Assembly (NCBI GenBank): GCA_030067915.1
Contig: JASGCC010000188.1
Span: 496,001-560,000, forward strand
Direction: 5' to 3'
Origin: Hydractinia echinata
Lineage: Eukaryota > Cnidaria > Hydrozoa > Anthoathecata > Hydractiniidae
DNA length: 64,000 nucleotides
Shown: piece by piece, positions 27,501-39,652 of the stretch
Position numbering within the stretch: position 1 is the first letter of the stretch
Layout of the letters: every line of letters starts with the position of its first letter
The notes under the pieces: model-generated
Told to the model about the DNA's origin: nothing
Seen by the model: the letters and a program-made list of their open reading frames with translations, nothing else
Databases searched by the model: none
Position numbers and translations under genes: made by a program

Positions 27501-30500
27501 AAATCCAGTAAAAAAAGTTATTTATGTATATATAATTTAAATTCTCGCAACTTATTTTTGAAAAGAAAAGAGTTCATATATGTTGTACTCAACGCCAACA
27601 ACATTATATCACACAAAAACGTATCTATTGTTAAATATATTAACAAAGTTAATTGCTTTACATTACACACAGTGCCATCTCCTTGAGAAAATTTGGAAAA
27701 CAGCGTAAAAATAACACATGACGAAATTATTAACTTGTACTGTAGAAAGAATAGAGCACCCTCTTGGTTAGTGTCATTTCTAAATGCAAAATCGTGTTGA
27801 TCAGTCAGCCGGGTAGAAATCTACCTAAATCTTCCTGGAAGTCATGTTTCGTTTTAATTGTGAGCACTTGGCTGTACTAAACCTTAATTAAAATTATGAG
27901 TAAATTTTGTTCATGAATCCCATGAAGTTCACTTGTTTTCCAAGGCAAGAAAATAGAGCAAAGACTTCGAAACAATGTAGCAGGTAAAGAATTAGATCCA
28001 TTATGTTTGTGAAACAGAATACTGATGTAGACGCAAAAGACAAATGCACTTTGTTGTGTGAGTTTGGGAGTTTTGCCATTTGCTTGGTTTATTGTTTTCA
28101 CCAAGTTACTTCAATGCCCCTCCCAACACACACTCTACAGTACTTGGATTTTGCACTGAAAAGTATGTCGGGTGACACTAATCAATCATATTTTCAACAG
28201 TGGCCCCATTATAATCCTTTTACACGTGTGAAACTTTTTAATTTTTTATCTTTGGTTGTCTTGTGCTCATACCTTGGCTACCTTGACAAAGCTATACAAT
28301 TGGAAAGCTGTCCCTCTGCTTTTTTTACTTTTGGCACTTAACAATCCTCTTATGTGGGAGCATGGCAGAGGGTTCAGCCCCTGCACCCTCTGTCTGGTGT
28401 TGCGGACACTAGGAACAACATAATTTTGTAATTATAATTACAAACTCATTATAATTGCTGCAGTATTTTGACAAATTCACATTATTTATTGCACTTATAA
28501 GCCTTTCATTCCTTTTAAATTTTAAAATTCTTTGAGGAAAACCAGCTAAAAAATGCAAATGAAAAACAATGCCTGGCTATAGTTTAGAATTTAATCACAA
28601 AATTTGAACTGCATAAAAAATTTTAATTGCTTATGCTCCCTGCAAAACCCTTATTACAAAGTCAAATGTATTTCAATTAACAATGTTGTGATGTCAATAT
28701 AAAGGGATACTTGGTGAAAAGGGGTGGGGACATTTGGCAAGCAAAAATACACAAAACTCTCCTGTGCGTATACCCAAATTAATAACACTCTCCTCTATCC
28801 TAGTCTCATTAAGCGTGATGAGTCATTACACTAACTTATCTTGTCTCGAACAACTTAACGTTGTTACCTTCTCGTAATTTTTTACAACTTCTCCTTGTTT
28901 TATTTTCTCAATATTTTTTACAATTTCTTGTTGTTTGCTTTCTATCTCTTGTTTACAACTTATTGTTGTTTCCTTTCTCTTTCTTTTTTACAACTTCTTG
29001 TTGGTTCTATTCTGACCCAACTTAGAACACGGCCCATCTTAAGACGGAAAGAAGAATCATCTTTAGACACGGTGGCCCATCTTTTGACATGCTGCCCTGT
29101 CAATTGACGGGCCAGGACCAACTTGCATGGCGTTAAAAGATGTTTGCATAAATCAAGACCTTGTATTTAACGTAAACTAACTCCAATAAAGTGAAAAAAC
29201 TGAACGGCTGCAACATTTTCTGGCGTATGAGAAAATTAAGTGTGGATGAGTGGCTAGTTACGATGGTACAGTCTATGTACAGCAATGCTAGAAGTCGTGT
29301 CAGGATTAACGATTCACTTAGTGATGAATTTAGTGTAAATGTTGGTGTACATCAGGGTTCTGTACTTAGTCCTTTGTTGTTTGTTCTAGTCTTAGAAGCG
29401 CTGTCGATGGAGTTCAGAACAGGTTGTCCATGGGAGTTATTGTATGCAGATGATTTGGTTCTCATAGCAGAGTCGATGGAAGAATTAGTTGAAAAGTTTG
29501 AGAAGTGGAAGAAAGGACTAGAAGAGAAAGGGCTAAAGGTAAACACAGCAAAGTCTAAAGTCATGATTAGTAGCATTGCAGCCAAGTGTGACCTTGTAGT
29601 TGGAAAGTGGCCTTGTGGAGTTTGCAGGAAAGGGGTTGGTAGTAACTCAATTTTTTGTCAGACTTGCAAGCATTGGGTACATAAGAAGTGCAGTAGTATT
29701 GGTGGAAGGTTAAGAGCTGACATTCAGTTTGTATGCAAGCGTTGCAAAGGTGAGATTATAGAGAATGAAGTACTTCCAGCTTTAATGATGTACAACAGTG
29801 GCTCGTTAGAGATAGTTGAGAACTTCTGTTACTTAGGTGATATGTTGGGCAGTGAAGGGGGTGTTGGAAGAAGTGTTACTTGCAGGATAGGTTCTGCTTG
29901 GAAAAAGTTCAGAGAGTTACTTCCTTTGTTGACTAGCAGAGTCTTGTCAATTGAGGTAAAAGGTAGGTTGTATGAGGCCTGTGTAAGAAGTGTTATGTTG
30001 TACGGTAGTGAGACATGGGCAGTGAAGCAGGAAGATCTTGCCCGTTTAGAAAGGAATGATATGAGAATGGTTAGGTGGATGTGTAACGCCAGTCTGAGAG
30101 ACAGAAAGAGTTCAGATGAGCTAAGAAGCAGGCTAAGTCTCCGTAGAATTAAAGATGTTATCCAGATAAGAAGATTGAATTGGCTGGGGCACTTGGAAAG
30201 AATGGAGGAGGATAATTGGGTAAGAAAGTGTAGAGACTTGATAGTTCCTGGGGCAAAGCCCAGAGGCAGACCGAGAAAGACTTGGCAGGAGGTTATAAGG
30301 ACAGACTTGATACAGAGGAAGTTGAGTTTAGATCTAACACAGTCTAGATCAGATTGGAAGAGGGTCATTAATATACCCCGTCCAACCCATGCTAGCATGG
30401 AAAACGGACGTTAAGCCGAGAATGATGATGATGATGATGATGATTGTTGTATATGGCTAGCTGAGATTAAATCGAGTTATGCATTTCAAGATTGTTGTGG

Positions 30501-32247
30501 GTAGCAAAAACAACACTACTTGGTAACTCTTGGTGCAAGACCATATCAGCGAGTCAGAGACTTCCTTGTTGCATGATTGGAGATGTTTTTACCTGGATTG
30601 TTGTGTGCATAATGACTAGCTAAATAATTATGACTCAGATATCAAGATATAACATTCAGCTCGGTGTAATGTCATGTTATATAACAGGCAAACATAAATA
30701 GCTTAAACAATACTTTTCAAGATAATCTTCAATGGAATTACTGCAACTTGACCTATTACGTAACTTAAGAGGCAGAATCGTTTTGGCTTGGGCAGCCACG
30801 ATTGGATTATTTTGTTATATATATATTCAAGAAACAGAGACTATGACTATGATTTAAAGAATTATTATGTGTTGCGTTAATTTACATTTTATGTGATCAG
30901 TCTCACCAGTTCCGAGCGGCGTCTTTAAAGCTCCCATTTGAGCTACAGAAACCTTTTTTAAAATTCTTGCCCATCTGGACGACAGCCTTATGTGGGGATC
31001 AAACCCACAACCACTTAGACATGAGTCGAACGGTCTACAGACTGTGCTACTAATCCCCATTTGTCAAATTTATTGGTCAATTTATGTCTGTGTTTGTTCA
31101 ATTTTTAAGAAAAAAGAATTTATGACAATGTATTGCTCATTACTTTAGCTATATATGTAATAGATTATATTTAGAGAATTCATGATTTATTCTCCTCCAT
31201 ACATTTTTTGTTCTCTTTAGTCCTCTCCTATAGACACTGCATTTGTCCACAGTTGCGCTAAGCCTGTCTTCAATTTTTTTAAAAGTCGTAACAATGTGTT
31301 GCCCATGTTACAAGGTTTATCTTTACTCTGGGAGTCTTCACTAAAAAGTGTCAATAGTTAGGCCTGTTCCTTTTTTTGTTACAATTTTTGAAAGCACTTA
31401 AGTCCTTTGTCAATACTTGGGCCTGTCCTATCTTATGACACAGTCTTTTAAAAGCATGGGAATTGTTTCTCAATAGTTAGGCCTGTCCCATCTTATGACA
31501 CATTTTCTCAAATTGCAAGAGTCCTTTATGTACAGTTGAGCTTGTCCCATCCGATGACATGGTTTTTAAAAGCGGGAGATTCCTTTGTCAATAGTTGGGC
31601 CTGAATCAACTTAAGACGAATTTGCATACATTTGTCCAAAATTGGGCCGGGCCCGTCAATAGATGGGCAATCCCAACTGTGAACGCCCCGACCAGTCTTT
31701 TGACAGGCCGTCCTGTCTAAAGACGGGCCAGTCCTGCGTCCAAAGTTGGGCCGGTATCCGTGGTTGGGTCAGAACAGTTACTTTTTCTCTTTTTTACAAC
31801 TTGTTGTTGTTTTCTTTCTCTCCTTGTTAAAACTACTCGTGTAACATCGCCCTTCTCTCATAAGTTTATTTTAGGTTTTTAACAGCACTCTTCTCCCACT
31901 TGGGAGGACAGCATAGGCTTCCTTCACCTCACACATATTATATAATATAAACAACCCCTATTTGGTACCATGGTGCAATGTGGATACCCCCAGCGAGCCA
32001 TCAAAGGGTAAAAAGCCTCCCACCTACTTCAAGCCACCCAATTCTCCCCAATTACAATACAAAATGCTAAATCCTAGCTTACAAAATAAAGGAATAAAAA
32101 AAAAAGGAACGCACTTATAGCTAGCTAGAGCGATTCACAAATTCGTCATCATTTAAAAAGTTCGTTTAAATACTTACAGCCAGTTTCTTTTTGTATTTCC
32201 TCGATATCTGATTCGTCTAGCTGAATTGTCGAGCATTTTGAACCCAT
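24501..32247 (-). CDS. CHP1: calcineurin B homologous protein (CHP1-like), complete, 7 exons
   Basis: Minus-strand exons 32178-32247, 26893-26965, 26490-26564, 25948-26063, 25794-25855, 24975-25097 and 24501-24554. All are GT-AG and in phase, giving 190 residues. It starts MGSKCSTIQL (N-myristoylation signal). Landmarks are FSPSQIKRLYSRFSNLDKDN, LRIPELAINPLGRRIIDSFF, an EF-hand 3 region (YAFKMYDIDNTGMISKQN), EF-hand 4 (EADEDKDGYLSYEEF) and the C-terminal DKVDFQSKMSIRFL, as in CHP1. CHP proteins bind Na+/H+ exchangers and act in vesicle traffic and calcineurin control. The EF-4 loop is canonical. The EF-3 loop has Asn at position 12 where Glu/Asp normally co-ordinates calcium, so this site may bind weakly. 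The first intron (5.2 kb) carries several transposons. Confidence 0.93.
29191..30445 (+). mobile_element. 5'-truncated LINE, reverse-transcriptase C-terminal part
   Basis: An intact frame to the stop at 30414 (407 codons) encodes the palm end of a non-LTR reverse transcriptase: HQGSVLSPLLFVLVLEALS and the YADD catalytic box (LLYADDLVLIAES). A cysteine/histidine finger of PHD-like spacing follows (WPCGVCRKGVG, CQTCKHWVHKKC, CKRC), then the thumb/C-terminus (RRLNWLGHLERM; KPRGRPRKTW). It ends in a (GATGAT)n tail at about 30421-30443, as in CR1/Daphne-like LINEs. Endonuclease and RT N-terminus are missing, so it is a dead-on-arrival copy. Confidence 0.85.
30985..31059 (-). mobile_element. tRNA-derived SINE fragment
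   Basis: The minus strand reads GGGGATTAGTAGCACAG (A-box region) and GTGGGTTTGATCCCCAC (B box in a paired T arm). The tRNA fold is only partly kept. Confidence 0.6.
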
Positions 32248-32948
32248 ATTAAATGTGTATTTTTTGAGTCAATCAAGGAAAAAAGAATAAATGAAGCAGT
32301 CAGACAGTCAGCAGCAGTCCCTTTTCATTTCAGTGACGGTGCAATATTTTTTTTTCTTTTGTGTTGTTTTGAAGTTTCGCTACCGGCAGCGGGCCATCCA
32401 GTCTAATATGAAACCAGGGGGTTCACCTTACGTTGTATAGTACCATAGTGTTTTTTCTCTTTGACAAAAGATAATAATTTTTTCTGTTATAATTTCAAAA
32501 CTTTTTATTTGAACTACTTTTAAGTAAATATAATATTTAGTCATAAGATTTTTATTTACAGCTTTATAAACGCACATAAAATACGACCTGGTAACGACCA
32601 CTAATTCCGAGAAATCACCGAGGCGTATTTTCTGTTATTTGATGCTACCAAAACAAAGTTTCGGCCAGAATTCCTGAATCACCTGACATCTTTGTTTTTT
32701 TATAAATATACTTTATTGTGCTAGCTACAGGTATACTTTAAAGTATATAGTAATTATTATTAATGTTATCGAGCATCTGTATTTGACTGTCTCGTCGCTA
32801 TACATATAGCTAGTTTTAAAATTACTAATTTTGGTGCAAAGCAAAAGCTAGCCAACAAGCTAGCAACAGCACTCTGTAAATATTTGTAGAAAAGGCCGTT
32901 TTGAATATTTCTTTAAATGGCCAAACTGAATTACTTACTTATTTACTA

Positions 32949-32993
<45 letters not shown>

Positions 32994-35900
32994 GTAGCAC
33001 TAACTCTGCTCCCTATTTTCTAATAATACTGAACTCCGAGTGACGGTCTAAATGCAAACATATTGAAGTATTGAATGGTTTTTTTTGCTTTGAAAAGGTA
33101 TTTCAGAAGACGGCTATTGTAAAGGACAAAAAAAATTAGTGTTTTGAGTGAATTTTGTTGTATAATCTCCTGGATTTCAGACTTGCCATTGGAAATTAGG
33201 GAGCCACCAAGGTAAGTAACAGTGTTACAGTTTTAGGGCGTGGTCTTTTGGGTCAACGCCTATTGCTCTGAACCTTTTCGAATTGTCCACATTTTATAAG
33301 ATTATAACCTTATCTAAGCAAGGATGCTTAGCAATTTACCCATTTTTGGCACTTTTGAGGCAACATGTCCACATAGTGTTTCTACATGGCCTTATTCTGT
33401 GCCATTTCACCTCGATAGCGTCCCTTTCATTGGAATTTAGGGAGCCGTTTTTAATTATTGCATATCTTAAGTTCGGCTGACAATAAAAATATAAACATTA
33501 AGTTTTTTTGTTAGGATATGTCGTTTTTGTATGGCTTTTCACAAGCAACTATTGAAATTTACAACAACTTCTCCGTTTACTGCAAACTAAAGCCGATTTG
33601 CATTCGCATTGGAAATTAGGGAGCAATTATTTATTTATTTTTTTGGCACAGGGCGTAATTATGGAAAACGCCCGAGGGATTTTGGCTCTTTACATTTTTT
33701 TTATAATGAAGCATACCAGTCACACCTAAAATTAATTTAGAACTTCAGCAATAGTTTTGTTAATTCATATAGAACGGGCCCGAATGCTAGAAAACTCTTT
33801 ACAATAAAATCTGGGTAAAGCCGAATGTTGTAAAAAGGTGTCCACTTTCTTTGCCATAAGTTAAAAAATGCATTACAGACAATACTTTAAGGAAATAAAG
33901 TCTTTCTGGAAGATACTTTTACGGTTTCGGCGGTTTTTGGATAATTCGAAAACGTTTATTCCTGCAAAAATAAGGCCAATCGTAAACCTTAACCGTAAAT
34001 TCCTGAAAAATGGCGTCCGGGAATTTCGGTGCTACAAGACAATTTATAAATACTAGTCGGAACTAGATGAAAATATTTTTAGAACCGCAATAATTTTTTT
34101 CCGAAAAAAATCTTAGTTCGTAGTACCTTAAAGTTTGTTCACGCAAAATGAAGCGCAAAAGTTTCTTCCACGAGGGAGCGGGAGGTTTATCCTAAATATC
34201 ATGTTAAAAATAGTTGTGCAATCCAAACCCAAGCAGTCCATTCTAATCGTAGGGTGTCAATTGATCACACAACTTTTGCAGAATTTTAATTTTTGTCGTG
34301 CAATAGGCTGTAAGAGAATCCGAAGGATGTTTTGGTGTCAAGATTGGGAATAAGGTCTTTTTATCGACAGTTGTGGAGCTTAAAGATTCTCTCAACATCT
34401 TAGACGATGATTTTTACCATTTTTACATAAAGCTCTTATCACTTGAGCGAAGGATTATATTAAATAGGACGGCATTTCCTGACCAGTCTATATTGATGTA
34501 CATAACTTCGGTAAAATGTTTAGCTAGCTCTTTAATATGATTAGGACACTGTTCCAATTCAGCACAATACTGCCGTAAATGTAGTTAGGCGTGTTCATAG
34601 GCAGAAATGCGGTGTTAAGAATGGGGAGTTGTATTTTTCCTATAACTCTTTACCGGATACGGTTTCCATTTGCCCTCCCCCTTCCATGTATATTTAGGGT
34701 AAAAGAATTTATCCGGTACTTATTAAAACTGTCCCTCATAAACTTTTGCTAGTCGAATAAATCTGAAATCAAGGGAAATAACTTTATCGAATGGTCCTTT
34801 TTAAAAAATTTCGTGAGTAACTTTCGGGGTAGGCCCACCGTAAATTCTTGAGTAAGCGTCCTTATTTAACATTTTGTTTTTTAGTGTAGGCGCCTATTGC
34901 TTTTAAAATACTTCATTCATTATGTTATGTCAAAGCTTTATTTTCATGAAACTACAAGGGCCGTTAAGTGTAAAAACAGAAGATATGTCTCTCATAAATA
35001 ACACGCAATTTTCATAATGTAGATGAATTAAAGAAGAAAGCTAGTTTCGAATATAAGGTCGTGTTTCTAATTTCGAAAATATTTGAATAAACGCTTTGAC
35101 TTTAGAAATGTATTAAACTTATTTGAGAAAGATGCGCTTATAAAAACATTACAAAACAGGGTGGGCGCTGCGCTGATTTGAGAGTGGGCGCTTAATCAAG
35201 CATGTCCAGTAAGTGTTAATACCTTCTTTGTTAAGGTCTTGAAATAGCGTGTTAAGTTACCACTTGAATGCCATCAACGAAATAAAGCACATTGGATTGA
35301 TTCAAATGTTGTTTATCGAATATTATACAATTGTTGCGGCGTTCATTACACAGTGCGCGTCATCTTGGTTCTCATTTTAAGAAGGCTATACCTCAAAATC
35401 TATTGACTTTAAGACTCTATACATTGGTTTTTTAGAAAGTAGACTGAATTTCCTACAAAATGAAGTGAAAATACACGACTTTCCGTTATTGAAAGGGTGG
35501 AAAAATACAAATTTTGAAAAAAAAATCAAATTATTTATTTAGCATGGAATTGAACAATTTCAAGTCAATAAAATATGTTTGGTCACGTATTTAACCCATG
35601 CTTGTCTCGCCGGGCTCTTTGTCTCTTTTTAATACCGGGGCGGCTTTCTTGCCCTCCGATATAAAAGAGAGAAAAAAACCTGGGACAAGGTTGGTGTTTA
35701 ACCGTAACTTCTTCAAAAATTTGACTTATCATATTTTTGCATCCTTAGAATAACGTAGCAAATTGGTAGCAATTCTTAACAAAAAATAGCCGTTGGTTGT
35801 GGGTTTGGGCGTGATTTTAAAATCGTGCTAAACGCGCACGAAATAGAAATGTTCAGCTGCAACTAACCCTTCGGTTTACTTTTTAATAACGTCATTAAAA

Positions 35901-36158
35901 TTATTTTTTCTATTATTCTTCTGTTTGGTTTTCCAAACGGTTATACAACTAAACTTGTGGTTAAGATCACAAACAACCAAGTACACTGTTTACATAATGG
36001 ACACACGAGCTTTGAGAATTGTCAATATTACCAAATGGAATTAGGATCTTAGATTATTTGGGTCGATTCGGAACCTTAAACGAGACTATTTTTGATGACG
36101 TCAGCGTCCGGAACTCCCAGGACTTTCGTGTGTTTGTTGCAGAAGGTGTTTCAATGCA

Positions 36159-36845
36159 CAGTATTCTCTACAATTAACGGACACTCTAAAAGGCGGACAC
36201 CTCTGATTAGCGGACACTTTCGTCATACACCGGCCGTTTTTTAGTCAAAGTCTCATAAAAAAAACTTTCAAAAAAGCGGACACTTAATTAGCGGACAATA
36301 TTTTTTGCACTAAAGAGGAAATATGGCTTGTTTTTCTCTCCAATTAGCGGACAGTCCAAAAAAATCAAAAGAGGGCAAAGAAAAACAAACAAAAATGAAT
36401 AGTTTTAATTTCAAAATTTTTACAACTTTTGTGTCCAGCTTGCCGTCAATTTTCTTTATCAACCACTTTATCTGCTTCTCATGGCCATGAAAGCGATAAA
36501 TAACACGAACCTCTACACCATAGCCACCTCCACGATTCAATCGCTTCCCAATGAAAACGATAATTAAAGACTTTTTAAAATAAAATCATTTATCATTTAT
36601 CCATCATTTGTTAAATTTTGTTTGAAAGAACTTAAAGATCTGTAAATATTGAAAGTTTGGTTCGTTATTATTATGTTAATATTATAATATTATCATTTGT
36701 TATTTTTCCTTTGTGATACAAAAATAGGCTTTATTTTTTAATTTTCGACTTAAAATGTAAAACTTTCCAAGAGGCGGACACTTCCAATTAGCGGACACTT
36801 TGGTCATACTACACCGATGGTGTCCGCTAATTGGAGAGTATACTG
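36159..36845. mobile_element. non-autonomous pogo/mariner-like element
   Basis: Inverted ends CAGTATTCTCTACAATTA / TAATTGGAGAGTATACTG, followed by TA on the right and CA (probably mutated TA) on the left. Both ends carry repeated GCGGACACTT motifs. The internal minus-strand frame (36310-36540) is unlike any transposase I know. Confidence 0.75.
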
Positions 36846-37722
36846 TAGTTTAATGAATTTATTAAAGACTTATAACCGGGTATGTTAAGATATAGTCAAT
36901 GTACACTTTCCTTTGTCACGTGACCAAGGAAAAAAGAGGGCGGAATAAGCGGGAAAATATCACACATCGTTAGTTAGTTTTGCACAACCACCCACCCGCC
37001 CTTAGTGTGAGATTTTTTTAGTAAAATAATTATATATTTCTTTTGTAAATTTCATATTCCGACTGCATAACTACCTAGTACTACCTAGTCTGATTTACTA
37101 CACTTGTATCGCATATACGAAGGTTATACAGAGTTAATAAATCAAGTTATTTTCGATTGAATGCAATGAATTAGAAAATAACGTGACTTACGCTTTTGTT
37201 AAAGCAAAGCCTTCGCGGCCTACCGGCTGCAAAGTATTTATCAGTTGATGCTGTTTAGGATAAAGAAAGCAGCAATTCGGAAGCCGTTGAGGCGAGGCAA
37301 GCTATAATGATAATAGGTATATTAAATTGGAGGGAAGAGACGATAATAACTATATATCAAGCAGCAAGCTATTTCGAATAAAACTTGTTCATCAAAAAGT
37401 TATCAAAAAATGTGTGCTTGATTTTCCATAAGAGAGTCGCACTAATATCTCAATATATTCGTATGACCGTGGGTATAAAATGTCGCTTAGTGTAAATCAG
37501 AATTCAGCATAACATAAACTGTGACAAAAAGTTACAAATGTTAAATATGTTTGATAAGTCTACTTTAGTAGATTTTTTTTTCCGTACTCACTTTCACCAA
37601 TATACGACGTAAACCATACTTTTTTTTCATTCTTACGAGATCCGAATTGGATTAAAGAATATCATTAACTTTTGATTCTCTAACCAGATTTTCGTTTTTA
37701 ATGAGGTGGGAGATATACTTTC

Positions 37723-38016
37723 TTATTCAATCTTTATCTCTTTTGAAAAGACGACCCCCTTAGGCTTTTTATCGGGGCTACTAACATCATCTTCGGTATC
37801 TGCTGGTGGTATAAAATTTTCAGCCTCGCTATCCTTGTTTGATTCTGCCATGTCAGCCTCAATAGACGACTTTGCATCTAACTGTACACTTTTCACGGCA
37901 TTTTTTGCCTGTGTACGCAACTCAGCGTTAGTGGCAATAAACGTAATTAGTACTTGCTTTGATGTTTGTTCCAAAAGGTAGCTTTCTGTAGCAGTTTTTT
38001 CTCTGTGACACATCAT
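37723..38016 (-). other. coding-like open frame, unrecognised
   Basis: The minus-strand frame contains ESYLLEQTSKQVLITFIATN, then an acidic Ser-rich tail (EAENFIPPADTEDDVSSPDK). The composition looks protein-like and an overlapping frame runs to 38125. No family recognised and no start or splice context supported. It may be a pseudogene or a transposon remnant. Confidence 0.22.
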
Positions 38017-38953
38017 ATTTTACAGTTGTTTTTAAATGTGTTAGTGTTGTGTGCCCAGCAGAACCCAACGACTTTCGAACCAGTGTAGCAGTGTATAGAC
38101 TTAGAATACCACAATTTTTACTCAAAAATATTTGCTTTCACATATGATGATGATGTTTTTTTGCAGTTCATTGACATTCTTATGGGCAAGTTGCGAATGT
38201 TTACAAAGTTTCCTATTTGCGCATGTATTCTCACAGGCAATAAAAGTACGACCACATAAGGAAAATTGACTATTTATTCTAATTTATAGATTTAAAGGAA
38301 TGCAAGATTAAAACGGAGCTGGAATAGTTTTTTCTAACTGTATGCATGCGTGCGCAAGTCTTTACGCAAAATCAAAACAACTACATCAGACAGCAACTCA
38401 TCTAGCTAGGTATATAACAGATATAGTATTTATTTTACTACATCACCCTGGAAGTGATTTGCCTCTCAACATGTTAGCCATCAATAGACATAAGCTATAT
38501 AAATATACATGGTATAGATACATTGGTGTAACACATAGCAGGCAGAGAATTATTTATGACAAGATAAAGATGAGCATGGAAGGCATTCTTGCCTTCAGTC
38601 AGCCAGCTATAGCTAGGTATCTAGCTAGCTCATACGTTATAATAAACTTCTCAATCTAAACACAGTTACATATTTGGTTTATAAATAAAATAACAAAATT
38701 AGAAAGAAAACTACAAAGTTATCAACCGAACGGTCAAGTCAAGTCTTGTTTTTGCCTTGAAAAAGACAAGCATTGTTGCCTTGCTTGATGGCTAATTACT
38801 TAGTGTATTTGAAGAACAAAACAAGATGGATATACATTGTACTTTAGTGACGATATAGTAAAATAGGGAGCATGCTCCCTATTTTCCAATGCAAAAGGAA
38901 AATAGGGAGCCGCGGGAGCCTGTATTGGAAAAAAGGGAGCAATAGGGAGCCAA

Positions 38954-38991
38954 TATGGTAAAATAGGGAGCATGCTCCCTATTTTACCATA
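38954..38991. repeat. perfect 38 bp palindrome
   Basis: Half-site TATGGTAAAATAGGGAGCA repeated in inverse with no spacer. A shorter sister (26 bp, AAAATAGGGAGCA half-site) is at 38860-38885. Confidence 0.85.
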
Positions 38992-39060
38992 CACATTAGA
39001 AAATAGGGCCAAGAATGGAAGAAAGGGAGCGCTAAATGGGAAATTAGGGAGCCAGAGATC

Positions 39061-39097
<37 letters not shown>

Positions 39098-39652
39098 TGC
39101 AGAAAGAGCTTTCTCAACCGCTTGTGGTTACAAATTTTAAGGTTTTGCCCTCCTTTTTACATTTTGTTACTTTTTTCATTCCATGTACCTGCCCACTAAA
39201 CTAATAATTTCTTCTCTACAGAAAATCTTTGTTCTCCATGAACAGCTAGAATTTCCTTTTGAATATACTCCGTCATTTACAGTGATATTGGTTTCAGAAT
39301 CACTTTGTTGGTTTACTTTGTACAAACTTTTAAAAAGTTGGTTTGGCTGTTTGATATATTACAGTACATATATAGTATTCCTATTTAAATTGTTGCTATG
39401 TTGCTATAAATTTTTATGGCCAGACATAATTCAGTAAATATTATCTTCTGTTAAAAACTGTGTGTTATTATTTATTAAAACTAACTGTGGTATGATTTAC
39501 TATTATCTAAGTATATGTATTAATTTTTTATATATAATTCAGCATCATTTTACCTATTAAGTTTTAGATTTATATATATTTATGCATTATTAGCTTAGAA
39601 TGAAAAATAAGACAACTGGTTGAAAAATAATTTCACAAGGAATTCAAAAATC

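Larger units (their letters stand above)
29010..31774. mobile_element. unclassified DNA transposon in CHP1 intron 1, with nested insertions
   Basis: Inverted ends TTCTGACCCAAC / GTTGGGTCAGAA. The adjoining sequence is also weakly inverted (CGGCCCATCTT and CGGCCCAACTTT). It sits in a tandem tract of TTTTACAACTTCTTGTTG-like units (about 28870-29005, continuing at 31790). The right half has about 60 bp tandem units containing GGCCTGTCCCATCTTATGAC (31340-31620). A LINE and a SINE are nested inside. No transposase seen. Confidence 0.5.
32248..39652. other. intergenic between CHP1 and the TRIM cluster, repeat-rich
   Basis: No convincing gene. Contains (ACTT)n at 32938-32996 and 39062-39099, a pogo-like element at 36159-36845 and scattered copies of TTGGAAATTAGGGAGC (about 33188, 33430, 33608, 38880-39055) with large palindromes. 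One weak coding-like stretch lies at 37723-38016. Confidence 0.6.

Noticed and set aside
36310..36540. Transposase remnant in the pogo-like element
   Set aside because: The frame shows no DDE or helix-turn-helix features and is partly made of terminal repeat sequence.
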